NCBI GenBank assembly: GCA_000739535.1
Contig: DF820474.1
Coordinates: 147,242-211,241, forward strand
DNA from: Candidatus Vecturithrix granuli
Lineage (GTDB): Bacteria > Moduliflexota > Moduliflexia > Moduliflexales > Moduliflexaceae
Direction: 5' to 3'
Length of the DNA: 64,000 nt
Both the position numbers and the translations under genes were made by a program. Position 1 is the first letter of the stretch. Each line of letters starts with the position of its first letter. The notes beneath the pieces were generated by a model that saw only the letters and a program-made list of their open reading frames with translations, was not told the origin of the DNA and did not search any database. Below, piece by piece: positions 7,829 through 17,503 of this stretch.

Positions 7829-9196
7829 TTATAAGTTTTCCGTTTCAGCGACAATTTTCCCAACCAGATCATACGGGAAAGCTTCCGTGATCAAGACCTG
7901 TTCAAAGGTTCCTCGCGTTGTATTGCCTTCGTTAATATAGACCACACCGTCAATTTCTGGCGCCTGCCCTTCCATGCGCCCTTCGAGTAGCAATGGCGTT
8001 TCTTCAGATTCGCCATCAATCAACACAGTTTGCACGGTTCCGACCAGAGTTTGATGCTTTTTACGCGAAATCTCTGCCTGGATTTCCATAAGCTGCTGTC
8101 GTCTTTCTTCTGCGACTTCCCGAGGAATTTGATTCGGAAAATTATAGGCCAGGGTGCCGTCTTCCGGCGAATAGGTGAATACACCCATCCGGTCGAATTC
8201 AACTTCTTGCACAAAACGCATTAGTTTTTCAAACGCGGCCTCGGTTTCTCCTGGAAATCCCGTAATAAATGAGGTACGTAAAGTTAAACCAGGGATTTCG
8301 ATGCGCAATTGTTCAACAAGGGCGCGCGTTTGTGTTTCCGTAATCGCTCGTCTCATCTGACTCAAAATGTCATTGTCAATGTGTTGCAGCGGAAGATCGA
8401 GATAGGTACAAATTCTATCGGAGGCAGCCATAAGCCGCATGAGCGATAAATCCAGGTTAGTCGGATACGCGTACATCAGACGAATCCAGGGCAAGTCGTC
8501 AATGACTATCAAACGTTCCAGAAGCGGCATAATCATCGGTTTTCCGGCGAAGTCAATACCATAGGAGGTCGTATCCTGCGCAATCAGATTGATTTCTTTG
8601 ACTCCTTGCGCGGCAAGGCTGGTGACTTCCGCGACAATGGAGTCCATTGGGCGGCTGCGCAAGCGTCCCCTGATCATCGGAATCGCACAAAATGCACATT
8701 GATATCGGCAGCCCTCTGCAATTTTGACATAGACAGAATGACCGGCTCCCAGATGGAAGCGAGGCGTGTGCTGATCATACAAATAGTGCGATGGTCTGAT
8801 ACCTGCTAACATCGCGGATATTCGGGCAGGTTTTTGGGGATTGCCCTGTTCCAGGCGTTGGCAAATTTCAACAATCTGCGGCACATCGTCTAAGCCGATA
8901 AACAGATCGACTTCCGGCAGTTCGTCAATCAACTCCGATACATACCGCTGTGAAAAACACCCGGCCATGATCAAAAATTGACACGTGCCGCTTCCTTTAT
9001 AGTGAGCGGCTTCCAGGGTGGTCTGAATGGCTTCTTCTTTGGCTTCCTGAATAAATCCACAGGTATTGACAATTAGAATTTCTGCCTCTTCTTCCGGCAC
9101 AATTCTGTATCCAGCATTGTGCAATAACCCGAGCATAATTTCGGAATCAAGCCGATTTTTGGGACATCCTAAACTAATACATCCGATTTTCTTCAT
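7829..9196 (-). CDS. rimO: Ribosomal protein S12 methylthiotransferase RimO
   Basis: A radical-SAM enzyme that adds a methylthio group to an aspartate of ribosomal protein S12. With the ATG at 9196 the protein has 455 residues. The N-terminal MTTase domain carries the auxiliary-cluster cysteines C11, C46 and C80 (SLGCPKN, VNTCGF, MAGCFSQRY). The radical-SAM motif CX3CX2C is at 163/167/170, and a TRAM domain ends the protein (VQTVLIDGESEE onward). The start SLGCPKNRLDSE and the overall pattern favour RimO over the tRNA enzyme MiaB. The open frame extends 18 codons upstream through an inverted repeat, so I prefer the ATG directly before KKIGCISLG. Confidence 0.93.
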   Translation of the reverse strand: MKKIGCISLGCPKNRLDSEIMLGLLHNAGYRIVPEEEAEILIVNTCGFIQEAKEEAIQTTLEAAHYKGSGTCQFLIMAGCFSQRYVSELIDELPEVDLFIGLDDVPQIVEICQRLEQGNPQKPARISAMLAGIRPSHYLYDQHTPRFHLGAGHSVYVKIAEGCRYQCAFCAIPMIRGRLRSRPMDSIVAEVTSLAAQGVKEINLIAQDTTSYGIDFAGKPMIMPLLERLIVIDDLPWIRLMYAYPTNLDLSLMRLMAASDRICTYLDLPLQHIDNDILSQMRRAITETQTRALVEQLRIEIPGLTLRTSFITGFPGETEAAFEKLMRFVQEVEFDRMGVFTYSPEDGTLAYNFPNQIPREVAEERRQQLMEIQAEISRKKHQTLVGTVQTVLIDGESEETPLLLEGRMEGQAPEIDGVVYINEGNTTRGTFEQVLITEAFPYDLVGKIVAETENL

Positions 9197-9300
9197 ACAT
9201 TTCCAATTGCTTCGGGAATGGAGCGAAGCGGAGTTCCCGAAACAACTCAATTACTTATTTACAGGAAAAACCAGGTTTTTGAGATTTTCGAGGTTTGACT

Positions 9301-10422
9301 TTACGCTTTCGGAAAACTTACATAGAATGTTGAGCCTTTACCTTCTGTGCTTTCCACCCAAATATTTCCACCATTTTTTTCAACAAATTCTTTACATAAA
9401 ATCAGTCCTAATCCAGTGCCAGGTTCATGCTCTGTGCCGAGATGTTTATATTTAAAATCAATCCGAAAAAGTTTTGGAAGATCTTCGGAAGGAATACCGA
9501 TGCCGGTATCAGCGACTGACATCGTCACATTGCGCTCATCAGCAGTCGCGGCCACAACAATCGAGCCTCCGGAATGAGTAAATTTCAAGGCGTTTGAAAT
9601 AAGATTGCGAACGATTGTATCAAGCATATTAAAATCAGCATGAACAATGTGCGTTTTTTTTGCAATAGTAGTGGTCAGTGGAATCTGTTTTTGTTTTGCT
9701 CTCAGCATAGCAAGCTGGATATTCCAAGTAATCACATTTTCCAGATCGAGTTTTTGAGGCTGATATTCAATCATCCCTTGTTGAACTCTCGCCCAAATCA
9801 AAAGGTTCTCCAGGAGTTTACTGAGATTGTCGGTGGTTTGAAACTGCATCCTGATCATCTCTTTTAACTTAGGAAGGCTATAGATCTCAAAATTTTCTGC
9901 CGTTATCCGGGTCAAATCTCGTAACGAATTCAATGATCCTCGTAAATCATGCGCAATAATCGAAAAGAAACGATCTTTATCATGATTGAGTTGTTTTAAC
10001 TGGGCATTTTGTCTTTGAATGTGTTGTTGCTGGCGTTTCAAGGTGAGATGAACATTGATGCGTACCAGAACCTCTGGAAGTTGCAAGGGTTTGGTAATAT
10101 AATCGACTCCTCCCGCTTTGAAAGCGTTGAGCTTATCATTCATCTCTGTCAGTGCTGTCATGAAAATGACCGGGATCTCTCGCGTGACAGACTGGTCTTT
10201 CAAAAGGCGGCAGATTTCAAACCCGTCGAGGCCGGGCATCAGAATATCTAATAAAATAATATCCGGATGCTCTTGTTCAGCTCGCTGGATGGCGCTTTCA
10301 CCATCTTGAGCACAAAGAATGTCAAATCCATCAGCGGTTAAATAATCGGAAAGTACTATCAGGTGCGTCGGGTTATCATCGACAATTAAAACCGTACCTT
10401 TTGCAGTTCTATGACTTTTCAT
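9301..10422 (-). CDS. Hybrid response regulator-histidine kinase
   Basis: This 373-residue soluble signalling protein has a receiver domain first (residues 10-125; acidic pocket DD at 15-16, phospho-acceptor D59 in LLDILMPG, conserved K111). A short coiled coil follows (125-150), then a HisKA dimerisation/phospho-acceptor domain with H158 in FFSIIAHDLRGSLN and a HATPase domain with N-box NLISNALKF and G-boxes DTGIGIP and GTGLGL. No transmembrane segment is present, so input arrives through the receiver domain, as in relay proteins. No partner regulator is adjacent. The C-terminus STEGKGSTFYVSFP is intact. Confidence 0.92.
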   Translation of the reverse strand: MKSHRTAKGTVLIVDDNPTHLIVLSDYLTADGFDILCAQDGESAIQRAEQEHPDIILLDILMPGLDGFEICRLLKDQSVTREIPVIFMTALTEMNDKLNAFKAGGVDYITKPLQLPEVLVRINVHLTLKRQQQHIQRQNAQLKQLNHDKDRFFSIIAHDLRGSLNSLRDLTRITAENFEIYSLPKLKEMIRMQFQTTDNLSKLLENLLIWARVQQGMIEYQPQKLDLENVITWNIQLAMLRAKQKQIPLTTTIAKKTHIVHADFNMLDTIVRNLISNALKFTHSGGSIVVAATADERNVTMSVADTGIGIPSEDLPKLFRIDFKYKHLGTEHEPGTGLGLILCKEFVEKNGGNIWVESTEGKGSTFYVSFPKA

Positions 10423-10620
10423 GCTCTTTCCTCCAAATTGTCTTTGAGAGATGGCGGAAATTGAGCCACTTTATTTGCACGCACTTGAAAATTGAGAATA
10501 AACAAGCGTGGGGAAAAGGAGTGCGGTCGGAAGAAATGATCACATGCCTTCATCAAAGAGTTCGTCCTTTCCAGAGGGTGACGGAGTTCTCCTCCGCCAC
10601 CTATGCTGTGTACCAAAGAA

Positions 10621-11199
10621 CTAAAACCAGGTCATGCTCATGTTTTTTCCGCCGCTCGTGGTTTTTGCTTCAACGTCTCCACATTTCGCGTTTACGGTCA
10701 GAATGGTCTTCTGGCCACCCTCATTATCGACCACAATGTAACAATAACCATCAATCACATCTGTGGCGAAATTCATTTCTTCGCCTGCTTGAATAATGAT
10801 CGGTACCACGGAATTGGACTTGCTGGTCGTAACCACCCATACTGGCGACGGGCCAGCATTTTTCAAAGTCCATTCCACGAATTGTCCGCTCACTTCAGGG
10901 AGCACTTTGATTTCGATTAAGCGCTCTCCTAACGACCCGTCAAGCAGTGCGCCAGTCCCTTCCGCAGAAGCCGCGGCCGTATCTTCAACTTGAAGAAATT
11001 TCACAGCTCCGGATTGATCAAATTTCTGCCATTCTTCACTTTCTTTCAAATCTTTTCTAGCCTGTTTCATCACAGATTCAGGCAAGCTGCCTTCTTTCGA
11101 CAGCGAGGCTTCATCAGTTTTTTTCGTTTGACCTGCACAACTTACCATTCCCAACATAAGTCCGATGATAATCAGTACACACAGTATATGTTTTCGCAT
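10621..11199 (-). CDS. Putative lipoprotein of unknown function
   Basis: A 192-residue protein with a lipoprotein signal: MRKHILCVLIIIGLMLGMVSC followed by AGQ, with a plausible lipobox ending at C21. The mature part has a Lys/Glu-rich linker, then a beta-rich region with alternating hydrophobic residues (VEWTLKNAGPSPVWVVTT, ILTVNAKCGDV) that suggests an immunoglobulin-like fold. I cannot assign a family. It lies just downstream of the iron ABC operon on the same strand, 24 bp after the ATPase stop, so it could be the last gene of that operon. Confidence 0.7.
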   Translation of the reverse strand: MRKHILCVLIIIGLMLGMVSCAGQTKKTDEASLSKEGSLPESVMKQARKDLKESEEWQKFDQSGAVKFLQVEDTAAASAEGTGALLDGSLGERLIEIKVLPEVSGQFVEWTLKNAGPSPVWVVTTSKSNSVVPIIIQAGEEMNFATDVIDGYCYIVVDNEGGQKTILTVNAKCGDVEAKTTSGGKNMSMTWF

Positions 11200-11223
11200 A
11201 ATATAACACTCCTTTGTTTCAAG

Positions 11224-12303
11224 TTAGCAGATAAGAAATAGATGATCATTCCTGAATGTCAATGAGACTGGTGTGCCACGATCGAGCAGCATTTCTTTGG
11301 CCTCATAATCATTCATGGAAAGTTCTCCTGCCGCTGTTTCAATGATATAGTCATTGGATGCGCCCTGATATTGCGCGAATTTTACCACCCCCTTCAATCC
11401 TTGTTTCTGTTCATTCGTACTGATGCGAATATCTTCAGGCCGAATCACGAGTTTTGCCTGTTCTCCTGGCCGAGGTGGACGATAATATGGCACAACAACC
11501 TCGATAGCATCCACGCGCACTCGCGCAGCCTGCTCTTCGACATCCAGGACTTCAACGTCCAGCAGGTTCGCTTCGCCGATAAAATCAGCGACAAACGGGT
11601 TTGCCGGACGGGTATAAAGTTCTTTTGGCGTTCCCAATTGAGAAATCACCGCATTATCCATCACCACAATTTGGTCGGAGATCGCGAGCGCTTCTGATTG
11701 ATCATGGGTGACGTACACCGAAGTAATCCCCAGGTCCCGTTGCAGATTCCGAATTTCTCCGCGCATGTGTTTGCGCAGTTTAGCGTCCAAATTGGAGAGT
11801 GGTTCATCAAATAACAGCACTTTGGGTTTCAGCACTAATGCTCTGGCAACGGCCACGCGCTGTTGTTGTCCACCGGACAACTCATTTGATGCCCGTTGCG
11901 TTAAGCCTTTTAACCCAACCATACGAACTGCCTCCTCAATCGCCGCACGAATGTTCTCTTCAGACCAGCGCATGACACGTAAACCATAGGCGATATTTTC
12001 GTACACATTCATGTGTGGAAATAAGGCGTAGGATTGAAACACCATCGTAATTTTGCGCTCATTGGGGGGAAGATGGGTAATGTCTTCACCTCCCAGATAA
12101 ATATGTCCCGCGGTTGGGATCTCAAGCCCGGCAATCATGCGTAAAATTGTTGTCTTTCCACAGCCTGAAGGTCCCAGTAAGGTGATCAGTTTGCCATGCG
12201 GAATCTCAAGCGACACGGCATTCACAGCGGTCACTTTTCCAAAACGTTTGGTGATCTGCTCAAGTTTTACTTCGGCCGTCTTTGTGTCCGTAAATTTGCT
12301 CAT
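11224..12303 (-). CDS. Fe(III)/spermidine-type ABC transporter ATP-binding protein
   Basis: The ATPase subunit of an importer of the CUT1/FbpC/PotA type, 359 residues. Walker A is GPSGCGKTTI near residue 40, the Q-loop lies in VFQSYALFPHM, the signature is LSGGQQQR, Walker B is VLLFDEPLSNLDA and the H-loop lies in YVTHDQSEA. The C-terminal 120 residues form a TOBE regulatory domain (VIRPEDIRIS). It is the third gene of the binding protein - permease - ATPase operon. The 93-bp gap to the permease is filled by a 60-bp inverted repeat. Confidence 0.93.
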   Translation of the reverse strand: MSKFTDTKTAEVKLEQITKRFGKVTAVNAVSLEIPHGKLITLLGPSGCGKTTILRMIAGLEIPTAGHIYLGGEDITHLPPNERKITMVFQSYALFPHMNVYENIAYGLRVMRWSEENIRAAIEEAVRMVGLKGLTQRASNELSGGQQQRVAVARALVLKPKVLLFDEPLSNLDAKLRKHMRGEIRNLQRDLGITSVYVTHDQSEALAISDQIVVMDNAVISQLGTPKELYTRPANPFVADFIGEANLLDVEVLDVEEQAARVRVDAIEVVVPYYRPPRPGEQAKLVIRPEDIRISTNEQKQGLKGVVKFAQYQGASNDYIIETAAGELSMNDYEAKEMLLDRGTPVSLTFRNDHLFLIC

Positions 12304-12330
12304 GAATCCTTCTGTTTACTCCTCTCAAAA

Positions 12331-12390
12331 TGTACCGCGAAACTCCAGTTTCGCGGTCCTTATCCCGCGAAACTGGAGTTTCGCGGTACA
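12331..12390. repeat. Inverted repeat, GCGAAACTCCAG family, inside the iron ABC operon
   Basis: Perfect 26-bp arms at 12331-12356 and 12365-12390 (outer bases TGTACCGCGAAACTCCAG) flank an 8-bp spacer. Each arm contains the shorter palindromic core CGCGAAACT-CC-AGTTTCGCG. It lies between the permease stop and the ATPase start. Other copies are at 27914-27980 and in the array 31940-32245. Confidence 0.9.
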
Positions 12391-12396
12391 TGTCTT

Positions 12397-14439
12397 TCAA
12401 GAAAATGTTTGCCCTTTGCCCACACCAGTCATCCGGCGGATAATAAAGTGCATCATCACAATGGCCGCAATCATAGTCAAAATCATGAGCGTACAATAGG
12501 CTGTGGCTAATCCTAATTTCCCTGCTTCAATTCTCGCCAAAATGATCGTTGTGGCGAGTTTCGTGCGCGCGGTGACAAGAAAAATGACTGCGCTAATCGC
12601 GGTCATCGCCCTGACAAACGAAAACACCAGGCCCGAAAACACGGCAGGGCGAATTAAGGGGAGCACCACTTTGTGAAACGTGCGCAAATTACTCGCTCCC
12701 AGGGTGATCGACGCCTCCTCTAACGAGCGATCAATCTGCTGCAGCGCCGCCATGGCTGAACGAATCCCGACCGGCATATTGCGGAAAATAAAACAGACGA
12801 TCAGAAGCGCGGCCGTACCGGTAAACATGAGCGGCGCCGTGTTGAACGACATGACATACCCGATACCAATAACCGTACCTGGAATCGCAAAGCTTAACAT
12901 TGACGTAAATTCAAACACGTTTTTGCCAAAAAAGTGATAGCGGCTCACAAGATAGGCAATCAGCAGTCCCAGAATTGCGGTCAGAGGAGCAGAGATTGCA
13001 CCTAACTTTAAGGTAGTAATATACGAATCTAAACCATCAGTGAGAAAGTGTTTGTAGTGGATAAGAGTGAGGCTATTATTGATGCCCCATAGTTTCACAA
13101 AGCCCCCAAGAAAAACGGATCCATATAATGTTACAGTCAAGATCGCCCAGATTACCGAGATCCCAACCAGGAAACGATCTAATATTTTCGGAAGCGGCAG
13201 CGCGGTTTGCCGGGCAGGTTTGCCGGTAATCGTCACATACGACCGTTTGCCCACCCAGTAACGTTGCACCAGAAAGGTGGTCAGGGTGATCGACAGTAAT
13301 ACCATTCCTAAACTGGCTGCCAGTACTTCATCGTAACGTCCAACAATGGCAAGATAAATTGAGGTGGAGAGGACATCAAAATCTCCGCCCAACAGAATCG
13401 GATTCGCAAAATCAGCCAGCGACTCGATCACGGAAAGCAGGAAGGCGTTGGCGATTCCGGGGCGAATTAAGGGCCAAATCACGCGTCTGAAGGTGTACCA
13501 CCGATTTGCGCCCATTGTATAACTCGCTTCTTCCAGAGCTGAATCCAGCGAACGGACGACCCCACTCAAAATCAAATACGCCATCGGAGCAAAAGAGAGC
13601 GTTTGCGAGAGTACAATTCCTGGAAATCCGAAAATAAAGGATGTCCGCATTTTGAACAGGCCGTATGTGATATAACCCGTCCGACCTAGCATGAAAATAA
13701 TGGCCAATCCAATCACAAAAGGCGGCGTAATGATCGGCAGCAGTGAAAAGCCCTGCATGAACTGTTTATAGCGAAAACGCGAACGTTCAATGACCAGGGC
13801 AAAGGCTAAACCGATGGCTGTCGAAAGTACCCCGACCGTTGACGCCATAAGCAGGCTATTTTTTAAAATCCGCCAGGTACTGGGGTAGGCTTGCAACGTG
13901 GTGAACAGGTTTGATAACACAAAACGTCCATCAACAACGACGCTGCGGGCTAAAATAATGACTAAGGGGAACAAGATGAAGACAATCAGTAACACCGTAA
14001 TACTGAGAATTGACCCGGAAATAAAGGTATCACCCATGATCAAGCCTAAACGCGACAACGCTCTGGCAAAAAAGAGCAGGAGAGCGAAAAAGAGCAGAAA
14101 TGCGCCTGCTCCCAACGGAACATCCGAGCGCAATACGGCAAACTGGATAACAAACAGAAAGAGACCTGCAAAATTGTTTGCAAGTAAAATAACGCTTTTT
14201 TGTCGATAGCCAAGCCGAATAAAAGCCAGACCGGCATTGATCAGCAGGATCATTGGCATAAGCAGAAGCAAAGGCATTTCTCCCACCAGATTCCACAAAA
14301 TTCCTGAGAAATTACCCTGTCGGAACACCACAAAGATGCCTGCTGGTTGGGATGTAAAAGGGAAAAGCGTCAAGAGGATTAACATCGCCAGACTTCCAAA
14401 CCATCCCCCTTGTTCTTTTATCAATTTGCGTTGATTCAT
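12397..14439 (-). CDS. Fe(III)-type ABC transporter permease (fused double permease)
   Basis: A 680-residue inner-membrane permease of the FbpB/ThiP type. It has about fourteen hydrophobic segments arranged as two binding-protein-dependent transport domains, each carrying the EAA loop that contacts the ATPase. The first loop is EEASYTMGANRWYTFRRVIWPLIRPGI, the second EEASITLGASNLRTFHKVVLPLIRPAV (each quoted for location near residues 330 and 600). I chose the ATG at 14439 (MNQRKLIKEQ); the longer frame from 14493 reads through a repeat-associated leader. Its first 150 residues add extra helices not found in minimal permeases. It pairs with the neighbouring ATPase and binding protein. Confidence 0.92.
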   Translation of the reverse strand: MNQRKLIKEQGGWFGSLAMLILLTLFPFTSQPAGIFVVFRQGNFSGILWNLVGEMPLLLLMPMILLINAGLAFIRLGYRQKSVILLANNFAGLFLFVIQFAVLRSDVPLGAGAFLLFFALLLFFARALSRLGLIMGDTFISGSILSITVLLIVFILFPLVIILARSVVVDGRFVLSNLFTTLQAYPSTWRILKNSLLMASTVGVLSTAIGLAFALVIERSRFRYKQFMQGFSLLPIITPPFVIGLAIIFMLGRTGYITYGLFKMRTSFIFGFPGIVLSQTLSFAPMAYLILSGVVRSLDSALEEASYTMGANRWYTFRRVIWPLIRPGIANAFLLSVIESLADFANPILLGGDFDVLSTSIYLAIVGRYDEVLAASLGMVLLSITLTTFLVQRYWVGKRSYVTITGKPARQTALPLPKILDRFLVGISVIWAILTVTLYGSVFLGGFVKLWGINNSLTLIHYKHFLTDGLDSYITTLKLGAISAPLTAILGLLIAYLVSRYHFFGKNVFEFTSMLSFAIPGTVIGIGYVMSFNTAPLMFTGTAALLIVCFIFRNMPVGIRSAMAALQQIDRSLEEASITLGASNLRTFHKVVLPLIRPAVFSGLVFSFVRAMTAISAVIFLVTARTKLATTIILARIEAGKLGLATAYCTLMILTMIAAIVMMHFIIRRMTGVGKGQTFS

Positions 14440-14495
14440 GGAAAATACCCGTTTTCCGTAGGAAAAAAAGATGACATATCGCCAAAAATCCAACC

Positions 14496-14526
14496 AAAAA
14501 CCGGGTTTTTGAAAAACCCGGTTTTT
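14496..14526. terminator. ACCGGGTTTTT-family hairpin between binding protein and permease
   Basis: AAAAACCGGGTTTTT, one base, then its exact complement with a seven-T run. Because it lies inside the operon, after the binding-protein gene, it probably gives partial termination and so more binding protein than permease, a common stoichiometry control in ABC importers. That function is inference. Confidence 0.75.
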
Positions 14527-14561
14527 TTCATAAATAGAAAAGATGCCATCTTTTTAAGAGA

Positions 14562-15596
14562 TTACCGGGGCATCGTGAATACTTCGCGTGTCCAGCGATC
14601 CGTGATGCGCACGCCATTTTCAGCAACCCATTGGAAATCATAATTGACGGTCTTGACGGAATCGATCGGAATCGAAACTTCCGGGACTTTCGCTTTGGTG
14701 TTGGTCGGTAATTGATAGGCCCCGATCGGTGCCTGGGTTTCCTGAGCTTCAGCGCTGACGACCCAATCCATAAATTTTTTGGCGAGTTCCGGATGAGGCG
14801 CGCCTTTGACCATGTTTAACCCGCCAATTTCATAACCAGTGCCTTCTTTGGGGGCGATGGGTGTGACCGGATAGCCTTCTTCCGCATGATACACGGCATC
14901 GTGCATAAAGATGATGGCAATTGCAATTTCCCCACGTCCGGCCAGAATACCAGGAGCCACGCCGGATTTCGTATAATTGGCGATATTCTGGTGCAGTTTC
15001 TTCATATACTCAAGTCCCGCGTCTTCATCAATCTTTTCGCCCTTTTCCTCGCCTTTACGGAAGACCTGGGTTGCCAGAGTCGTTAGGGCGGTGCCTGAAG
15101 TATTGGGATTTGCGATTCCGATTAAGCCTTTATAACGAGGATCCAGCAGATCTTCCCAGCCTGTCGGGATTGGCAATCCCATCTCATTAAGCACATCTTG
15201 ATTGACAGAAAATCCGAGAATTCCGACATAGACCCCAATCACCTTACAATCGCCAAGCGGGTCGCGGAAACGGGGATCCATTTCATCATACACTGACGGA
15301 CAATACGATTCGGTCAAGCCTTCTAAAGCCGCAATCGAATGTGGATCAATCGTCCCGCCCCACCAGACATCTGCCTGGGGATTCTCTTTTTCAGCGCGCA
15401 GACGAGCCAATGTCTCGCCACTTGACAATCTGATCCAATTGACTTTCACGCCCGTAGCTTGTTCAAAACCTGTTGCCAATGCTTCAATTGACCGCGGTTC
15501 AGCGCTCCCGTATAACGATAGCGCGTTCTCTTGAGCACTTGCGACAAGGACGGCAGTGAATAAGAACACGAGTGTCAAACCTATAACTTTTTTCAT
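14562..15596 (-). CDS. Fe(III)-type ABC transporter substrate-binding protein
   Basis: A 344-residue periplasmic binding protein of the FbpA/AfuA (COG1840) class. Its signal peptide is MKKVIGLTLVFLFTAVLVASAQE. The mature start ALSLYGSAEPRSIEALATGFEQATG and the block ADVWWGGTIDPHSIAALEG are typical of the class. Substrates in this class include ferric iron, and sometimes 2-aminoethylphosphonate, thiamine or sugar phosphates, so iron is likely but not proven. It is the first gene of the operon, with the permease 122 bp and the ATPase 2.3 kb downstream. Confidence 0.92.
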   Translation of the reverse strand: MKKVIGLTLVFLFTAVLVASAQENALSLYGSAEPRSIEALATGFEQATGVKVNWIRLSSGETLARLRAEKENPQADVWWGGTIDPHSIAALEGLTESYCPSVYDEMDPRFRDPLGDCKVIGVYVGILGFSVNQDVLNEMGLPIPTGWEDLLDPRYKGLIGIANPNTSGTALTTLATQVFRKGEEKGEKIDEDAGLEYMKKLHQNIANYTKSGVAPGILAGRGEIAIAIIFMHDAVYHAEEGYPVTPIAPKEGTGYEIGGLNMVKGAPHPELAKKFMDWVVSAEAQETQAPIGAYQLPTNTKAKVPEVSIPIDSVKTVNYDFQWVAENGVRITDRWTREVFTMPR

Positions 15597-15809
15597 CTGT
15601 AATTCCTCCTGTGTTAAAAGAATGAATCATACCACGTGTGCAGAATGTTCCCACCTCTCACAATGGAGATGATAGATAAAAGAACATGTTTTCATAAAAC
15701 TGGCATTGTCAAGTTTTTTTATGAGGTTTTTGTCAGACTTTCAGGATCATTTTGTGTAGAGAAGAAGAGAATTCTGAGAGGTTTGGATCGGTTTTCTTGA
15801 AGAGAAAAA

Positions 15810-15834
15810 GCCCGAAATCTTGTTGATTTCGGGC
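15810..15834 (-). terminator. Rho-independent terminator after the dipeptidase
   Basis: GCCCGAAATC and GATTTCGGGC flank a 5-base loop, followed on the minus strand by TTTTTCTC. It lies 10 bp after the stop of the dipeptidase at 15845. Confidence 0.75.
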
Positions 15835-15844
15835 ATAAAAACAT

Positions 15845-17290
15845 CTATTTCATGTCTTTGAGCAAACCGATAAGCAAATCCCAGACTTTCCCGATTGAGG
15901 CCAGATGAATACGTTCACTGGGCGAATGCGGATTCTGAATGGTAGGGCCGAAGGAGATCATATCCATTCCCGCAATTTTCGTGCCGATCATGCCGCATTC
16001 TAACCCGGCATGGATGATTGTGATTTTCGGTTCTTTGCGGAAACGGCGTTTATAGACTTTCCGGCATGCTTCGGCCAGAGGAGAATTCCAATTCGCTTCC
16101 CAGGGCTGCGATCCTTCTGAGCTTTTGGCCTCTGCTCCTGCCAGACGCGCAAGCGCCTCAATCCGATTCGTATGCGCCTGTTGGCGAGAAAAGACGTTGC
16201 TGCGCTGCGTCGAGAGCACATACAAACGACCATCGGCAACGCGCACTTTTGCCAGATTATTCGAGGTTTCAACGAATTCAGGGATTTCCGCCGACATAGC
16301 CGCCGGACCATGAGGCAGGGCGAGTAAGAAATCAACCGCTTTTCTGGTACACGCTGCCGACATTGCTCGATTATCCTGAACCTCTGCATAAGCGGTCAAA
16401 TCAAGCGTGAGCTCAGGATCGGTCTGAGCATATTCGGAACGCAGCACGTTTTGCACGTCAGCAACACAACGTATGTTCTGATCAACCAGATGTTCCGGGA
16501 AGAAGATGATAGCTTCCGCATCCCGTGGAATCGCATTCCCCACTGTGCCTCCTTGAATGGACTGAAACCGAAGGTCTCCTTGACGCGTCAGTATATCTGC
16601 CATTCTGGCGATAACCTGAATGGCATTGGCGCGTTGCGCATTGATTTCAACCCCTGAATGTCCGCCTTTCATTTTACTGGCGGCAAGTCGGTATGCTCGA
16701 TAACCTTCAGGCGTATCTTCGTAGAGAAGAGGCAGGAACAATTCAGTTTGTTGTGACCCGGCGCAGCCAATAATAATCGTTCCCTCTTCTTCTGAATCGA
16801 GATTGATTAATCGTTTTGCCTGTAAGGCGTCTGGCTCTAATCCTTTCACGCCAGTCATTCCGGTTTCTTCTTCCACCGTAAAGAACAGCTCTAGGGGGGG
16901 ATGGCTGACTTTCTCGTCGGTTGCCAATGCCAGAGCGATGGCAATGGCGATGCCGTTATCAGCCCCAAGCGTGGTGCCGTTGGCGGAGAGCCATTCGTCG
17001 TGATAGACAAGTTGAATCGCATCTTGTGAAAAATCATGAGTGGATTCCGGCAGCTTTTCGCACACCATGTCCAGATGTCCCTGAAGCGCAACCGTCGGGG
17101 ATGATTCATATCCTTTGGAACCCGGCACGTTTATCAGGACATTCCCGATCGCATCTTGCTGCGCTTCCAGCTCGCGTTCTTTGGCCCAATTCAGCAGCCA
17201 CGCTCTGACAGCGCCTTCATTTCCTGAACAACGAGGAATTTTGCTGAGTTCTTCAAAAATCTTGAGAATGTGTTCTGTTTTCTTGTGCAT
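15845..17290 (-). CDS. pepD: Aminoacyl-histidine dipeptidase (PepD, peptidase M20 family)
   Basis: A cytoplasmic zinc dipeptidase, 481 residues, close to the length of E. coli PepD. Metal and catalytic motifs are visible: ALQGHLDMV (H72/D74), the bridging aspartate in GADNGIAIA, the catalytic glutamates in FTVEEETGMTG, HAGLECGMIG and the final histidine in NPHSPSERIHL. I chose the ATG at 17290 because a GAAAGGA ribosome site lies about 9 bases before it. The longer frame to 17407 would translate part of the 111-bp repeat at 17384-17494. It ends with its own terminator. Confidence 0.93.
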   Translation of the reverse strand: MHKKTEHILKIFEELSKIPRCSGNEGAVRAWLLNWAKERELEAQQDAIGNVLINVPGSKGYESSPTVALQGHLDMVCEKLPESTHDFSQDAIQLVYHDEWLSANGTTLGADNGIAIAIALALATDEKVSHPPLELFFTVEEETGMTGVKGLEPDALQAKRLINLDSEEEGTIIIGCAGSQQTELFLPLLYEDTPEGYRAYRLAASKMKGGHSGVEINAQRANAIQVIARMADILTRQGDLRFQSIQGGTVGNAIPRDAEAIIFFPEHLVDQNIRCVADVQNVLRSEYAQTDPELTLDLTAYAEVQDNRAMSAACTRKAVDFLLALPHGPAAMSAEIPEFVETSNNLAKVRVADGRLYVLSTQRSNVFSRQQAHTNRIEALARLAGAEAKSSEGSQPWEANWNSPLAEACRKVYKRRFRKEPKITIIHAGLECGMIGTKIAGMDMISFGPTIQNPHSPSERIHLASIGKVWDLLIGLLKDMK

Positions 17291-17383
17291 ATTCACCATT
17301 CCTTTCAATGCTCTAAACAAACGAAGAGGATGCCGGAAGCGTCCTTTCCTTTTGCTGCAATCAATTTCATCTTCAGAAGCCCC

Positions 17384-17494
17384 CTGGCGATCAATCGCCA
17401 GTCTCAAAGCTGAAGGACACTAAAGCGCCCTGCGGAATTGATCAGCAGGCTTCAGCCTGCTTCAGCTTTGAGACCGGTCATTGATGGCCAGGAT
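17384..17494. repeat. 111-bp dispersed repeat, copy A
   Basis: Shares sequence with 20102-20212 along its whole length, for example TGGCGATCAATCGCCAGTCT at the left end and AGCGCCCTGCGGAATTGATC in the middle. The two ends pair (CTGGCGATCAAT... and ...ATTGATGGCCAG), and internal motifs CTTCAGCCTGCTTCAGCTTT and AAAGCTGAAG also pair. It is therefore a foldable, mobile-looking element without coding capacity, sitting between the dipeptidase and the guanylyltransferase. Confidence 0.85.
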
Positions 17495-17503
17495 CACATT
17501 TAC

